From NCBI GenBank assembly GCA_002307725.1, contig DBUB01000010.1, forward strand, positions 823,111 to 887,110: 64,000 nt of DNA. The letters are read 5' to 3'. Of this stretch, positions 1 through 7,860 are shown piece by piece; position 1 is the first letter of the stretch, and the number at the start of each line of letters is the position of its first letter. Both the position numbers and the translations under genes were made by a program. Origin of the DNA: Alphaproteobacteria bacterium UBA1301 (lineage in GTDB: Bacteria; Pseudomonadota; Alphaproteobacteria; Micropepsales; Micropepsaceae). The notes below the pieces were generated by a model, which saw nothing but the letters and a program-made list of their open reading frames with translations, was not told the DNA's origin and ran no database searches.

Positions 1-136
1 CACAATAGCCTGAAATCGCAAGGAAAGCTGAAACGTCCCTACAATCGGTCTTCCGTATCGTGGCGCCATCCTTTACCTATTGGTCCACGGGAGCAGAATC
101 CACTCTGCGAGTCGGATTTTGCGCTTGTTTGTTGTT

Positions 137-187
137 TTGTCGCGCAACCTTGCGGAAACCCGCTGCACACTTTTCCGGGTTGCGCTT
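137..187. repeat. Structured dispersed repeat, copy A (before rlpA)
   Basis: One of six related elements in the window. The outer stem pairs CGCAACC (143-149) with GGTTGCG (178-184), a perfect 7-bp match. The inner part has the family signature GGAAACCCG...CACTTTTCC. It is preceded by the conserved TTGTCGCG and ends about 22 bases before the rlpA start codon, so it would lie in the 5' leader of that mRNA. Confidence 0.75.
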
Positions 188-209
188 CAGAGGGACTGAT
201 TCCGCAAAG

Positions 210-1154
210 ATGCGTGGATTATCGGGAAAAGCCTGTGCCGGATTGTTGCTTGCCGCTCTCGTGGCAGGCTGTGCGACACCGACGCCCGAAGCACCCAAGG
301 TCACCGTGCCGCCGAACTCGGGGGTGTACCGGGTCGGACAGCCCTATCAGATCGGCGGTACCTGGTATTACCCGCGCGAGCAGCCCGATTACGACGAAAC
401 CGGCATCGCCTCGTGGTATGGGCCCGGCTTCTACGGCAACCCCACCGCCGACGGTGAGCTGTTCACCTCCAAGGACCTGACCGCGGCGCATAAGACGTTG
501 CCGCTGCCGGTCAATGTCCGCGTCACCAATCTCGATAACGGCCAATCGCTGATCGTGCGGGTCAACGATCGCGGACCGTTCGCCCAAGGGCGCATCATCG
601 ATCTGTCGGAGCGGGCCGCGCGTTTGCTCGGCTTCTACGAAAAAGGAACCGCGCGGGTGCGGGTGCAATACGTCGCGCGCGCCGATCTGCCGACCGGCCA
701 GCCGCAGCCCTTCGGGGCCGGTACGCCCGTAGAGGTCCAGAATGCGGTGCCGAAGGTCACCACCGGCAAGGTCGAGACCGAAACGCTGCCCGCGGTTCCC
801 GGCACGCGCGAAGCTGCGCAAAAGCCGCTGCACCAATTGCCCAAACCGACGCAAACCGCCACGATCGGTAGCGCCGATGCGGGCGCTCTGCCGTCCGGGC
901 AGGTGGTGCACGTGCCGGTGCCGACAGTAACGCATCTGTTTGTCCAGCTTGGCGCGTTCTCGAATTACACCAATGCGGCGCGGCTGGCGGCGCGCCTGGG
1001 GCCGGATGTGAAAATTTCTGCCATTCAACGGGGTGGGCAAACGCTCTATAGAGTGCGTTCGGGTCCGTTCGCCGCGACCGAAGATGCCGACGCCGCGCTG
1101 TCGAGACTTTTGAGTCTTGGTGGTGCCGACGCGCACATCATCGTCGAGCCATAG
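210..1154 (+). CDS. rlpA: RlpA-family septal ring lytic transglycosylase (lipoprotein)
   Basis: A 314-residue protein when started at ATG 210; the frame is open upstream, but this start gives a clean lipoprotein signal with lipobox LVAGC (Cys21). A double-psi beta-barrel follows at about residues 75-165 (GIASWYGPGFYGNPTADGE, then RVNDRGPF). A low-complexity linker leads to a C-terminal SPOR domain at about 235-314 (LFVQLGAFSNYTNAARLAARL), which in this family binds denuded septal peptidoglycan. Known members cleave naked glycan strands. It sits directly upstream of a D-Ala-D-Ala carboxypeptidase on the same strand, a usual pairing for septal wall maturation. Confidence 0.93.
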   Translation: MRGLSGKACAGLLLAALVAGCATPTPEAPKVTVPPNSGVYRVGQPYQIGGTWYYPREQPDYDETGIASWYGPGFYGNPTADGELFTSKDLTAAHKTLPLPVNVRVTNLDNGQSLIVRVNDRGPFAQGRIIDLSERAARLLGFYEKGTARVRVQYVARADLPTGQPQPFGAGTPVEVQNAVPKVTTGKVETETLPAVPGTREAAQKPLHQLPKPTQTATIGSADAGALPSGQVVHVPVPTVTHLFVQLGAFSNYTNAARLAARLGPDVKISAIQRGGQTLYRVRSGPFAATEDADAALSRLLSLGGADAHIIVEP

Positions 1155-1178
1155 GCCGTTTTCGTTTCGCCAGTTTGT

Positions 1179-1230
1179 TTTGTCGCGTTTTCGGGCGGAA
1201 AACCGGTTTCCACTTTTCCTGAAAACGCTC
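1179..1230. repeat. Structured dispersed repeat, copy B (before dacA)
   Basis: The outer stem is a perfect 8-bp match, GCGTTTTC (1185-1192) with GAAAACGC (1221-1228). The inner stem pairs GGAAAA with TTTTCC around CCGGTTTCCAC. The element starts with the conserved TTGTCGCG and ends just before the ribosome-binding site GGGAGG of the next gene, so the hairpin is part of its leader. Confidence 0.8.
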
Positions 1231-1244
1231 CGGGAGGTTTCTTT

Positions 1245-2438
1245 ATGCCGCGTTTGCGCATCTTGTTCGCCATGCTTGCTGTTCTTGGTCTTGTTGCTGC
1301 GCCGGCCAGTGCCGTGATGGGCACCAGCGCCGAGCATGCCCTATTGATGGACGGCGAAACCGGGCAAGTGCTGTGGGCTAAGGATGGCTTTGCGCCGATG
1401 GCGCCGGCTTCGATGTCGAAACTGATGACACTGGACGTTCTGTTCCAGCGGCTGAAAGACGGCCGGGTGAAGTTGACCGACAAATTCCCGGTCTCCGAAA
1501 AAGCCTGGCGCACCGGCGGCTCCAAGGGGTTTGTGCGGGTCGGCGATCAGCTCACCGTCGAAGACCTCATCAACCGCATCATCGTGGTGTCGGGCAACGA
1601 CGCCTGCGTCGTGGTTGCCGAAGCGCTCGGCGGCTCGGAGGAGGGCTTCGTCGATCTGATGAACCGGCGGGCCAAGGAAATCGGCCTGGGCGGCTCGCAT
1701 TTCGTCAATCCGGACGGATTGCCCGAACCGGCGGGCCAGACCATGACGGCTTACGACCTCGCCAAACTGGCGCGGCACCTGATCACCACCTATCCGCAAT
1801 ATTATCATTTCTTCAGCGTCCGCAGTTACACAACCGTCGATCAGGGCAAGTCGATCACCCAGCCCAACCGCAACATGGTGCTCAACAAATTCCCCGGCGC
1901 CGACGGATTGAAAACAGGCCATACCGATCTGGCCGGTTACGGCGTCACCGCCTCGGCGGTGCAGGGCGGCCATCGCCTGATCCTGGTGCTCAACGGCCTG
2001 CGCTATCCCGATCTCGACAAGGCGCCGCCGGCCAAGCAGGACTGGTTCGCCGAAATGCGCCGCGGTGACGAAGCCGCCCGTGTCCTCGGCATGGCGTTCC
2101 GCGAGTTCCGTTCCTATCAGTTGTTCAAGGCCAACGAGATCGCCGGCACCGTGCCGGTGTGGGGCGGCGCCACGAAGACTGTGCCGGTGACGACCGGCAA
2201 ACCGCTCGCCGTGACGCTGCAGGTCGACAGCCGTGCCAAGATGGTGGTGACAATCAAATCGCTGTCGCCCGCGACGGCGCCAATCAAGGCTGGTCAGAAA
2301 GTTGGCACGCTGACGGTTGCGGCGCCGGACTTTCCGACCCTGACCGTGCCGCTCTATGCTACGCAAGACGTCAGCCGCGAGAACATTTTCGCGCGCATGG
2401 CCAGCGGCATCAAAGCGCTGTTCGGGGGCAAGAAGTAA
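1245..2438 (+). CDS. dacA: D-alanyl-D-alanine carboxypeptidase (PBP5/6 family, S11)
   Basis: A 397-residue periplasmic penicillin-binding protein that trims the terminal D-Ala of peptidoglycan pentapeptides. A signal peptide covers residues 1-23. The serine-peptidase triad motifs are intact: SMSK (Ser56-Lys59), SGN (Ser116) and KTG (Lys223). A PBP5 C-terminal beta domain follows at about 275-370, and the last 20 residues (ENIFARMASGIKALF) form an amphipathic helix of the kind that anchors PBP5 to the inner membrane. The ATG is preceded by GGGAGG at 7 bases. Its stop overlaps the tmk start (TAATG). Confidence 0.95.
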   Translation: MPRLRILFAMLAVLGLVAAPASAVMGTSAEHALLMDGETGQVLWAKDGFAPMAPASMSKLMTLDVLFQRLKDGRVKLTDKFPVSEKAWRTGGSKGFVRVGDQLTVEDLINRIIVVSGNDACVVVAEALGGSEEGFVDLMNRRAKEIGLGGSHFVNPDGLPEPAGQTMTAYDLAKLARHLITTYPQYYHFFSVRSYTTVDQGKSITQPNRNMVLNKFPGADGLKTGHTDLAGYGVTASAVQGGHRLILVLNGLRYPDLDKAPPAKQDWFAEMRRGDEAARVLGMAFREFRSYQLFKANEIAGTVPVWGGATKTVPVTTGKPLAVTLQVDSRAKMVVTIKSLSPATAPIKAGQKVGTLTVAAPDFPTLTVPLYATQDVSRENIFARMASGIKALFGGKK

Positions 2439-3076
2439 TGGCCAAAATTGGCCGTTTCATCACCTTCGAAGGCGGCGAGGGCACCGGCAAGTCGACGCAA
2501 GCCAAACGCTTGGCGGCGGCGCTGGAGGCGCGCAAAATCTCATGCCTCGTTACGCGCGAGCCGGGCGGTTCGCCGGGCGCCGAAGAAATCCGCTCGCTGG
2601 TGCTGAAAGGCGATCCGGCACGGTGGAATCCGCTCACCGAAGCGCTGCTGTTCTATGCCGCCCGCGCCGACCATACCGAACGCAAGATCAAACCCGCGTT
2701 GGCCGACGGCAAATGGGTGATCTGCGACCGCTATTCGGATTCCTCCTATGCCTATCAGGGCGGCGGCCGCGGACTGGCGCGCGAAACGGTGCGGCGCATC
2801 GAGGCGATCGCCATCAACGACTTCAAGCCGGAGCTGACACTGATCCTCGATCTGCCGGTTGAAATCGGCCTCAAGCGGTCGATCGCGCGCCAGGGCAACA
2901 TCGAAACCCGGTTCGAGGAAATGGACGTCGCCTTCCATGAGCGCATGCGCAAGACCTTCCTCGATATCGCGCGGCGCCATCCCGACCGCTGCGTGGTGAT
3001 TGATGCCGGCCAGGACATCGACGCCGTGGCCGACGCGGTTTGGCACACTGTCAAGACGCGGTTCCGGTTAAAGTAA
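2438..3076 (+). CDS. tmk: Thymidylate kinase
   Basis: A 212-residue dTMP kinase (dTMP + ATP to dTDP), essential for dTTP supply. The P-loop GGEGTGKS is at residues 12-19, the DRY motif (ICDRYSDSSYAYQG) at about 90-100, and a lid region follows. The start at ATG 2438 overlaps the preceding stop codon (TAATG), implying translational coupling; the frame is open further upstream, but that part has no tmk homology. It is followed after 3 bases by holB, an arrangement common in proteobacteria. Confidence 0.96.
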   Translation: MAKIGRFITFEGGEGTGKSTQAKRLAAALEARKISCLVTREPGGSPGAEEIRSLVLKGDPARWNPLTEALLFYAARADHTERKIKPALADGKWVICDRYSDSSYAYQGGGRGLARETVRRIEAIAINDFKPELTLILDLPVEIGLKRSIARQGNIETRFEEMDVAFHERMRKTFLDIARRHPDRCVVIDAGQDIDAVADAVWHTVKTRFRLK

Positions 3077-3079
3077 GCC

Positions 3080-4135
3080 ATGGCCAAGAAGACCCGCGTC
3101 ACCGAAACCGCCGAACTCGACCGTGTGGAAGGCGCGCCGCATCCGCGCGAAACGTCCCGCCTGGTCGGGCAAGCCGCGGCTCTCGACATCGTTTCACGGG
3201 CGCTGCGCGGCCACCGGCCACCGCAAGCCTGGCTGATCTGCGGCCCGCCCGGCGTCGGCAAGGCAACATTGGCCTACCGCATCGCCCGCTATCTCCTCGC
3301 GTTTGGCGCCAGCGATCAAGGACCGGAAAATTTGTCGGTTCCAGCGAACGATCCGGCGGCCGTGCAGATGACGGCGGGATCGCATCCGGGCCTGTTGGTG
3401 CTGAAACGCGGCGTCAACAACGAAGGCAAGCTGATGACGGTGCTTGGCCTCAGCGAAATGAGCCGGCTCAATTCATTTTTCGGCATGACCTCCGGCGCTG
3501 GCGGCTGGCGCGTCGTGATCGTCGATACCGCCGACGACATGAACGACAACGCCGCCAATGCGCTGCTGAAACTGCTCGAAGAACCGCCGTCGCGGGCGAT
3601 GTTGCTGCTTTTATCCGACACGCCGGGCAGACTTCTCCCGACCATCCGCTCGCGTTGCCAACGGTTAACCTTGCGGCCGCTTGCCGATGCCGACATGGCG
3701 GCGGAACTGACCACGCTGTTGCCGGCCTCCTCCAACGATCAACGCGCGGCATTGGTCAAACTCGCCGGCGGATCGCTCGGCGCGGCGCTTCGGCTTGCCA
3801 GCGGCGAGGGGATCACCCTGGCTCAGGAAGCATCAAAGCTGATCGACCGCGCCAGTGCGCCTGATATCGTCGCCCTCAGCCAATTGGCCGACCGGCTGGC
3901 ACGCATCACCGATGGGCTCGACATGCTCGGCGATTTCCTGGTTCAGGCACTGACCGACCGCATCCGCGCCCGGGCGCTGGCCGGACAACCCGGCATGAAC
4001 AAATGGGTCGACGCGCTGGAACGGCTGCGCCGCTCGTTTGCCCGCACCGATGCGCTGCATCTCGACCCCAAGCAAACACTGCTTGCCGCAGCGCGAGACT
4101 TGAACGCCACGGCGCGGCATGCTGGAACGGTCTGA
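3080..4135 (+). CDS. holB: DNA polymerase III subunit delta'
   Basis: A 351-residue AAA+ clamp-loader subunit. The nucleotide fold has a Walker A-like GPPGVGKATLAYR at about residues 55-67 and a sensor region NALLKLLEEPPSRAMLLLLSD at about 155-175, the SRC-containing motif (TIRSRCQRLTLRPL) lies near 190-200, and an alpha-helical C-terminal domain follows. It works with the delta and gamma/tau subunits to load the beta clamp. It is third in the tmk-holB-tatD run, and its stop overlaps the tatD start (TGATG). Confidence 0.93.
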   Translation: MAKKTRVTETAELDRVEGAPHPRETSRLVGQAAALDIVSRALRGHRPPQAWLICGPPGVGKATLAYRIARYLLAFGASDQGPENLSVPANDPAAVQMTAGSHPGLLVLKRGVNNEGKLMTVLGLSEMSRLNSFFGMTSGAGGWRVVIVDTADDMNDNAANALLKLLEEPPSRAMLLLLSDTPGRLLPTIRSRCQRLTLRPLADADMAAELTTLLPASSNDQRAALVKLAGGSLGAALRLASGEGITLAQEASKLIDRASAPDIVALSQLADRLARITDGLDMLGDFLVQALTDRIRARALAGQPGMNKWVDALERLRRSFARTDALHLDPKQTLLAAARDLNATARHAGTV

Positions 4136-4914
4136 TGCTCGTCGACAGTCATTGCCACCTCGAATACGACAGCTTTGCCGCCGAAGGCGACGCCCCGATT
4201 GAGCGGATGCACGCGGCCGGCGTCGGTGCTTGTGTCACCATCGGCACCAAGCTTGCCACCTTTCCCAAAACACTGGCGGTGGCGGAACACTTCCCCAACG
4301 TCTGGTGTTCGGTCGGGGTGCATCCCGATGCGGCCGAACTCGAGCCGCTGACCGACGCCACCGCCTTGGTCGAACACACCAAGCACCCCAAAGTGATCGG
4401 CATCGGCGAAACCGGGCTCGACTATCATTACCCAACGCCGTCGCAGGCGGCACAGGCGATGAACTTTCTGGTTCATATTGATGCGGCGCAGGAAACCCGG
4501 CTGCCGCTGGTCATTCACACCCGCGACGCCGAAGACGACACCATCGCCATGCTGGAAGAGAAGATGAAGCGGGCGCCATTTACCGGCGTGCTGCATTGCT
4601 TTTCCGGCAGCGCCAAACTGGCGGAGGCGGGGCTTCGCCTGGGCCTTTATGTTTCGGCCTCGGGCATCATCACCTTCAAGAATGCGGACGCCTTGCGCGA
4701 CATCTTCCGCGAGGTGCCGATGGACCGGCTGCTGGTCGAAACGGATTCGCCGTATCTGGCGCCGATCCCGCACCGGGGCAAACGCAACGAGCCGTCTTTT
4801 GTGATCCATACGGCCGCGGCACTGGCGACTCTGAAAGGCGTTTTGCCCGACGCGATTGCGGCGCAGACGACCGAAAACTTCTTCCGCCTGTTCACCAAGG
4901 CGGTGCTGGCATGA
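4135..4914 (+). CDS. TatD-family metal-dependent DNase
   Basis: A 259-residue TIM-barrel amidohydrolase-like protein starting MLVDSHCHLE, with the metal-binding His-x-His at residues 6 and 8. Other family motifs are visible: IGETGLDYHY (metal-bridging Glu), LVIHTRDAEDDT, GVLHCFSG and LVETDSPYLAPIPHRGKRNEP. TatD proteins are 3'-5' exonucleases or deoxyribonucleases. The start overlaps the holB stop and the stop overlaps the next ATG (ATGA), so it is embedded in a coupled operon. The frame runs upstream into holB, but the family N-terminus begins at the ATG chosen here. Confidence 0.93.
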   Translation: MLVDSHCHLEYDSFAAEGDAPIERMHAAGVGACVTIGTKLATFPKTLAVAEHFPNVWCSVGVHPDAAELEPLTDATALVEHTKHPKVIGIGETGLDYHYPTPSQAAQAMNFLVHIDAAQETRLPLVIHTRDAEDDTIAMLEEKMKRAPFTGVLHCFSGSAKLAEAGLRLGLYVSASGIITFKNADALRDIFREVPMDRLLVETDSPYLAPIPHRGKRNEPSFVIHTAAALATLKGVLPDAIAAQTTENFFRLFTKAVLA

Positions 4915-5732
4915 GTGACATTGTACTCACGGTTCTAGGTTGCGGCTCCTCGGCCGGGGTGCCGCGTCTGGGCGGACCAGACCTTGCCGGCGACTGGGGC
5001 AAGTGCGATCCGACCAATCCGAAAAACTACCGTACCCGCTGTTCAGTGCTGGTCGAACGGCGGAGCGAAAGCGGTGTCACCCGCGTATTGGTCGATACTG
5101 CGCCGGACCTTCGCACCCAGCTGCTCGCGGCACGGGTGGCGCAAGTGGACGCGGTCTTGATCACCCACGACCACGCCGACCAGATTCACGGCTTCGACGA
5201 TCTGCGCCAGATCGCGCATTACACCAAGAAGCGCGTCGAGGTTTGGGCCGATGCGGACACCGCCAAGACCCTGATGAGCCGCTTCGGCTATTGCTTCACA
5301 CAGCCCAAAGGCAGCGGTTATCCGCCGATCTGTAATCTCAACATCATTGCCGAACCGTTCGCACCGTTTGTGCTGGCCGGGGCAGGGGGCCCTCTTCCGG
5401 TTCAGGCGTTCGGGCAGCAACACGGTTCCATTCGATCGCTCGGCTTTCGCTTCGGCCTGGTGGCCTATTCGCCCGACGTCAACAAGCTCGACGAAAATGC
5501 GTTTGCGGCACTGGCGGGCACCGAAGTCTGGCTTGTCGACGCGCTGCGCCACAAACCGCACCCGAGCCACGCCCATGTCGCACTGGCACTGGAATGGATC
5601 GCGCGGGTGAAACCGCTTCAGGCGGTGCTGACCAATTTGCACCAGGATCTTGATTATGAAGTCCTGAAAAACAGCCTTCCTGCGGGGGTGGAACCGGCTT
5701 ATGACGGCTTAACGGTACGCGCGGAGAATTGA
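4911..5732 (+). CDS. MBL-fold metallohydrolase (PhnP-like)
   Basis: A 273-residue metallo-beta-lactamase-fold protein. The metal motif is HDHADQIHG (His86, His88, Asp90, His93), and the protein begins with the family pattern LTVLGCGSSAGVPRLGG. An N-terminal insert contains Cys32 and Cys44. A late HKPHPSHAHVALALEW segment supplies further ligands. Homologues include PhnP phosphodiesterases, and this protein commonly follows tatD in Alphaproteobacteria. The substrate here is not evident. The ATGA overlap with tatD indicates coupling. Confidence 0.88.
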   Translation: MSDIVLTVLGCGSSAGVPRLGGPDLAGDWGKCDPTNPKNYRTRCSVLVERRSESGVTRVLVDTAPDLRTQLLAARVAQVDAVLITHDHADQIHGFDDLRQIAHYTKKRVEVWADADTAKTLMSRFGYCFTQPKGSGYPPICNLNIIAEPFAPFVLAGAGGPLPVQAFGQQHGSIRSLGFRFGLVAYSPDVNKLDENAFAALAGTEVWLVDALRHKPHPSHAHVALALEWIARVKPLQAVLTNLHQDLDYEVLKNSLPAGVEPAYDGLTVRAEN

Positions 5733-5743
5733 CCCTGCTGGAC

Positions 5744-6373
5744 ATGACCGAACCCCGAGTCAAAGCGGCCCGTATCTGGTTCGCAGTCATGCTGGTGACG
5801 GCTGCTGCGGTGGCGTTCGCGTTCAAGCATGTCGATCTCGTCGTGTTGGCGAAGGTGTTGCCATATTCCAACCGCTTTGAAGGGCTGGGCAAAGGGCTGG
5901 CCAGCGCTGTTCTGCTGGCGTTCGAAGCCCTGATGTTCCTGGGACTGGCAATCGTCCGCTTTGTCCGGGGCAAGCTTTCGCCGCTCGGCCGGGCGACCGC
6001 GGTCGCCTGTGTCAGTTCGATTTGCGTCTACGCGATCAATGCCAACGTTCTGAAGATCCTGTTCGGCGTCCCGGCGCCTTGGCAAGTTCTGTATGGCTCG
6101 CCGCATACCGCCCACTTCCTCCAGGGCACGGTCGAGAGCTGCTTTCCATCCGGTCATATGGCGCTGGCGGGGGCTTTCGCCGGCGCGCTGATGCGCCATT
6201 ACCCGAAGAGTATCTTGCCGCTCGCGGGGTTACTGGCCGTGGCGGGCGGTCTGTTGATCGCCGGTAGCTGGCACTTTGTCAGCGATGTTCTGGCCGGGAC
6301 CTTCGTCGGCGTGACAGCGGGCCTGTTGGCCGCCGAAGTTTGGATCGCGCACGAGCGGTCTCAGGCGTCCTGA
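5744..6373 (+). CDS. PAP2-family membrane phosphatase
   Basis: A 209-residue integral membrane protein with about five or six hydrophobic segments. The phosphatase signature is present: a lysine in motif 1 (NVLKILFGVPAP), CFPSGHMALAG (motif 2) and AGSWHFVSDVLAG (motif 3, His and Asp). Such enzymes dephosphorylate lipid phosphates such as undecaprenyl pyrophosphate or phosphatidylglycerophosphate. The start is uncertain: TTG 5729 overlaps the previous TGA stop and would add five residues, while ATG 5744 is conventional. It is the last gene of the tmk-to-PAP2 run. Confidence 0.85.
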   Translation: MTEPRVKAARIWFAVMLVTAAAVAFAFKHVDLVVLAKVLPYSNRFEGLGKGLASAVLLAFEALMFLGLAIVRFVRGKLSPLGRATAVACVSSICVYAINANVLKILFGVPAPWQVLYGSPHTAHFLQGTVESCFPSGHMALAGAFAGALMRHYPKSILPLAGLLAVAGGLLIAGSWHFVSDVLAGTFVGVTAGLLAAEVWIAHERSQAS

Positions 6374-6401
6374 TTCAAATATTGGGATATAGTGGAAATG
6401 G

Positions 6402-6436
6402 GGAAACCTCCTGCATTGTTCAAGGGAGTTTTCCTT
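6402..6436 (+). terminator. Hairpin after the PAP2 gene
   Basis: GGAAACCTCC (6402-6411) pairs with GGGAGTTTTCC (6424-6434) with a single mismatch. It lies 29 bases past the stop codon and is followed only by TT, so it would be a weak intrinsic terminator at best. Confidence 0.4.
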
Positions 6437-6500
6437 AGCTGCACAGTTTGTCGCAGTCGTGTGAAATTATAGCGCAAAATCAGTAGGATAGGGCGCAACA

Positions 6501-6556
6501 CCCTGCCCGGTCCTCGACCTTTCGGCTAAGAACGGATCGCAAATCAGCGGGCAGGG
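6501..6556. repeat. Long-loop inverted repeat downstream of the small basic gene
   Basis: CCCTGCCCG (6501-6509) and CGGGCAGGG (6548-6556) form a perfect 9-bp inverted repeat around a 38-base loop. The element lies between two convergent genes, just past the stop codon of the minus-strand small gene, and could be a termination or mRNA-stabilising structure. There is no poly-T on either side. Confidence 0.45.
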
Positions 6557-6573
6557 CGACGAAATGACCGTTT

Positions 6574-6786
6574 TTACCGGCCCTGGTGGCGGAAGTTGCG
6601 GCCCTTGTTGGCGATCTGGCCGCCGAGATGTTTGCCGCCGCCTTTGCCGGGGAATTGCGCAGCGATATTTGGCGGTACGCCGCCGATCGGGGCCTTCAGG
6701 GGCCGCTTGGTTTCGTCGTGCAGATGCTCGGCAACGGGTAGCTCGGGCTCGACCGGGGTTTCGCCAGTGGTGGGCTTCTTGGGCAT
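6574..6786 (-). CDS. Small basic Pro/Gly-rich protein of unknown function
   Basis: A 70-residue protein starting MPKKPTTGETPVEPELP and ending in a Gly/Lys/Arg-rich tail (FPGKGGGKHLGGQIANKGRN). I do not recognise a family. It is supported as real by a good Shine-Dalgarno sequence (GCAGGAG, 7 bases before ATG) and a perfect TATAAT 30 bases upstream of the start. It has no signal peptide or membrane segment and is probably disordered. The basic C-terminus would suit RNA or DNA binding, but that is only a guess. Confidence 0.6.
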   Translation of the reverse strand: MPKKPTTGETPVEPELPVAEHLHDETKRPLKAPIGGVPPNIAAQFPGKGGGKHLGGQIANKGRNFRHQGR

Positions 6787-6815
6787 TGGGGACTCCTGCG
6801 TTCAAGCTGATAATC

Positions 6816-6821
6816 ATTATA
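6816..6821 (-). promoter_or_regulatory. -10 box of the small basic gene
   Basis: On the minus strand this is TATAAT, an exact sigma-70 -10 hexamer, placing transcription start near 6809 and giving a leader of about 23 bases. No convincing -35 hexamer is seen 16-18 bases upstream. The box overlaps the palindrome ATAATCATTAT (6810-6820), so it may also be an operator. Confidence 0.5.
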
Positions 6822-6990
6822 CGACGTGTATGACCGCAAGCTTAGGGTAAATTCGTGTCGCATAGCTGGTATGTTGGATTTCTCATAATATATCTTATAC
6901 GAACCGCAGCTACGACTGGGCACAGGAAAATCGTTGCGTATTTCCCGACGAGCCTTGCCCCACGCCGGGCTTCGCCGCTTTATCCCGGTC

Positions 6991-7791
6991 ATGACCATTC
7001 CGACCAAAGACCTGCCCGGCCTGCTGGCGCTGATGGCGCGGCTGCGCGATTCCGAAACCGGCTGCCCCTGGGATCGCGAGCAGACCTTCGCCACCATCGC
7101 ACCATTCACCATCGAAGAAGCCTATGAGGTCGCCGCGGCGATCGAAGACGGCGACTTTCCGCACCTGAAGGAAGAACTCGGCGACCTGCTGTTCCAGGTC
7201 GTTTTCCACGCCCGGATGGCTGAGGAACGCGGGCTTTTCGGCTTTCAGGACGTGGTGGCAACATTGGTCGCCAAAATGGTAGCGCGGCACCCGCACATCT
7301 TCGCCGAGGTCGAGCGACCCGAGAATGCCGCCGCCCAGACCGAAGCCTGGGAAGCGCTGAAGGCGCGCGAACGGGCCGCCAAGCACGCCTCCATTCTCGA
7401 CGACGTGCCCCGCGCCCTGCCCGCGCTAATGCGTGCCGAGAAACTTCAAAAGCGCGCTTCAAAGGTCGGATTCGATTGGGATAGTGCCCCCAGGGTGGTG
7501 GAGAAGCTGACCGAGGAAGCGACCGAGATTTGTGACGCCCAAGCCGAGGGCGCCGGGCCGGAAAAACTGGAAGAAGAAGTCGGGGACCTGCTGTTTGTGG
7601 TCGCCAACCTCGCCCGCCATTTGAAGGTCGATCCGGAAAAAGCCCTGCGCTCGGCCAATGCCAAATTCGTCAGGCGATTCGGGCACATCGAAGCCAGTCT
7701 TAAAGCGGCAGGAAGGTCTTGCGCCGAGGCGAGCCTGGAGGAGATGGAAGTGCTGTGGGTCGAGGCGAAGGGGATGGAAAAGGGCGAATAG
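6991..7791 (+). CDS. mazG: Nucleoside triphosphate pyrophosphohydrolase MazG
   Basis: A 266-residue protein with two tandem MazG domains. The N-terminal copy holds CPWDREQTFATIAPFTIEEAYEV and the acidic metal site EELGDLLFQVVFHARMAEE; the C-terminal copy holds FDWDSAPRVVEKLTEEATE and EEEVGDLLFVVANLARHLK. It hydrolyses NTPs to NMP and PPi, which cleans the nucleotide pool and can lower ppGpp signalling. Start ATG 6991 (MTIPTKDLPGLLALMARLR) matches the family N-terminus; an upstream extension of the frame lacks homology. It converges on hflX. Confidence 0.94.
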   Translation: MTIPTKDLPGLLALMARLRDSETGCPWDREQTFATIAPFTIEEAYEVAAAIEDGDFPHLKEELGDLLFQVVFHARMAEERGLFGFQDVVATLVAKMVARHPHIFAEVERPENAAAQTEAWEALKARERAAKHASILDDVPRALPALMRAEKLQKRASKVGFDWDSAPRVVEKLTEEATEICDAQAEGAGPEKLEEEVGDLLFVVANLARHLKVDPEKALRSANAKFVRRFGHIEASLKAAGRSCAEASLEEMEVLWVEAKGMEKGE

Positions 7792-7842
7792 CGAATAGGG
7801 CGTAGCGAATAGGGATTTTTTGTCCTCTACTCGCTATTCGCC
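7783..7842. repeat. GCGAATAG repeat hairpin between convergent mazG and hflX
   Basis: GGCGAATAGCGA (7783-7794) and TCGCTATTCGCC (7831-7842) form a perfect 12-bp inverted repeat that includes the mazG stop codon. The loop contains two more GCGAATAGG-type units (7791-7799 and 7804-7813) followed by six T. The position between converging genes makes it a likely bidirectional terminator derived from a repeat element. Confidence 0.7.
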
Positions 7843-7860
7843 ACTCACACTTCGCTTACT

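Noticed and set aside
75..115. tRNA-like fold near the left edge (GCAGA/TCTGC)
   Set aside because: A 5-bp hairpin only; no acceptor stem or T-loop consensus. No tRNA was found anywhere in the window.
6809..6821. Fur-box-like GATAATCATTAT
   Set aside because: It is only half of the 19-bp Fur box and is better explained as the TATAAT -10 box of the minus-strand small gene.
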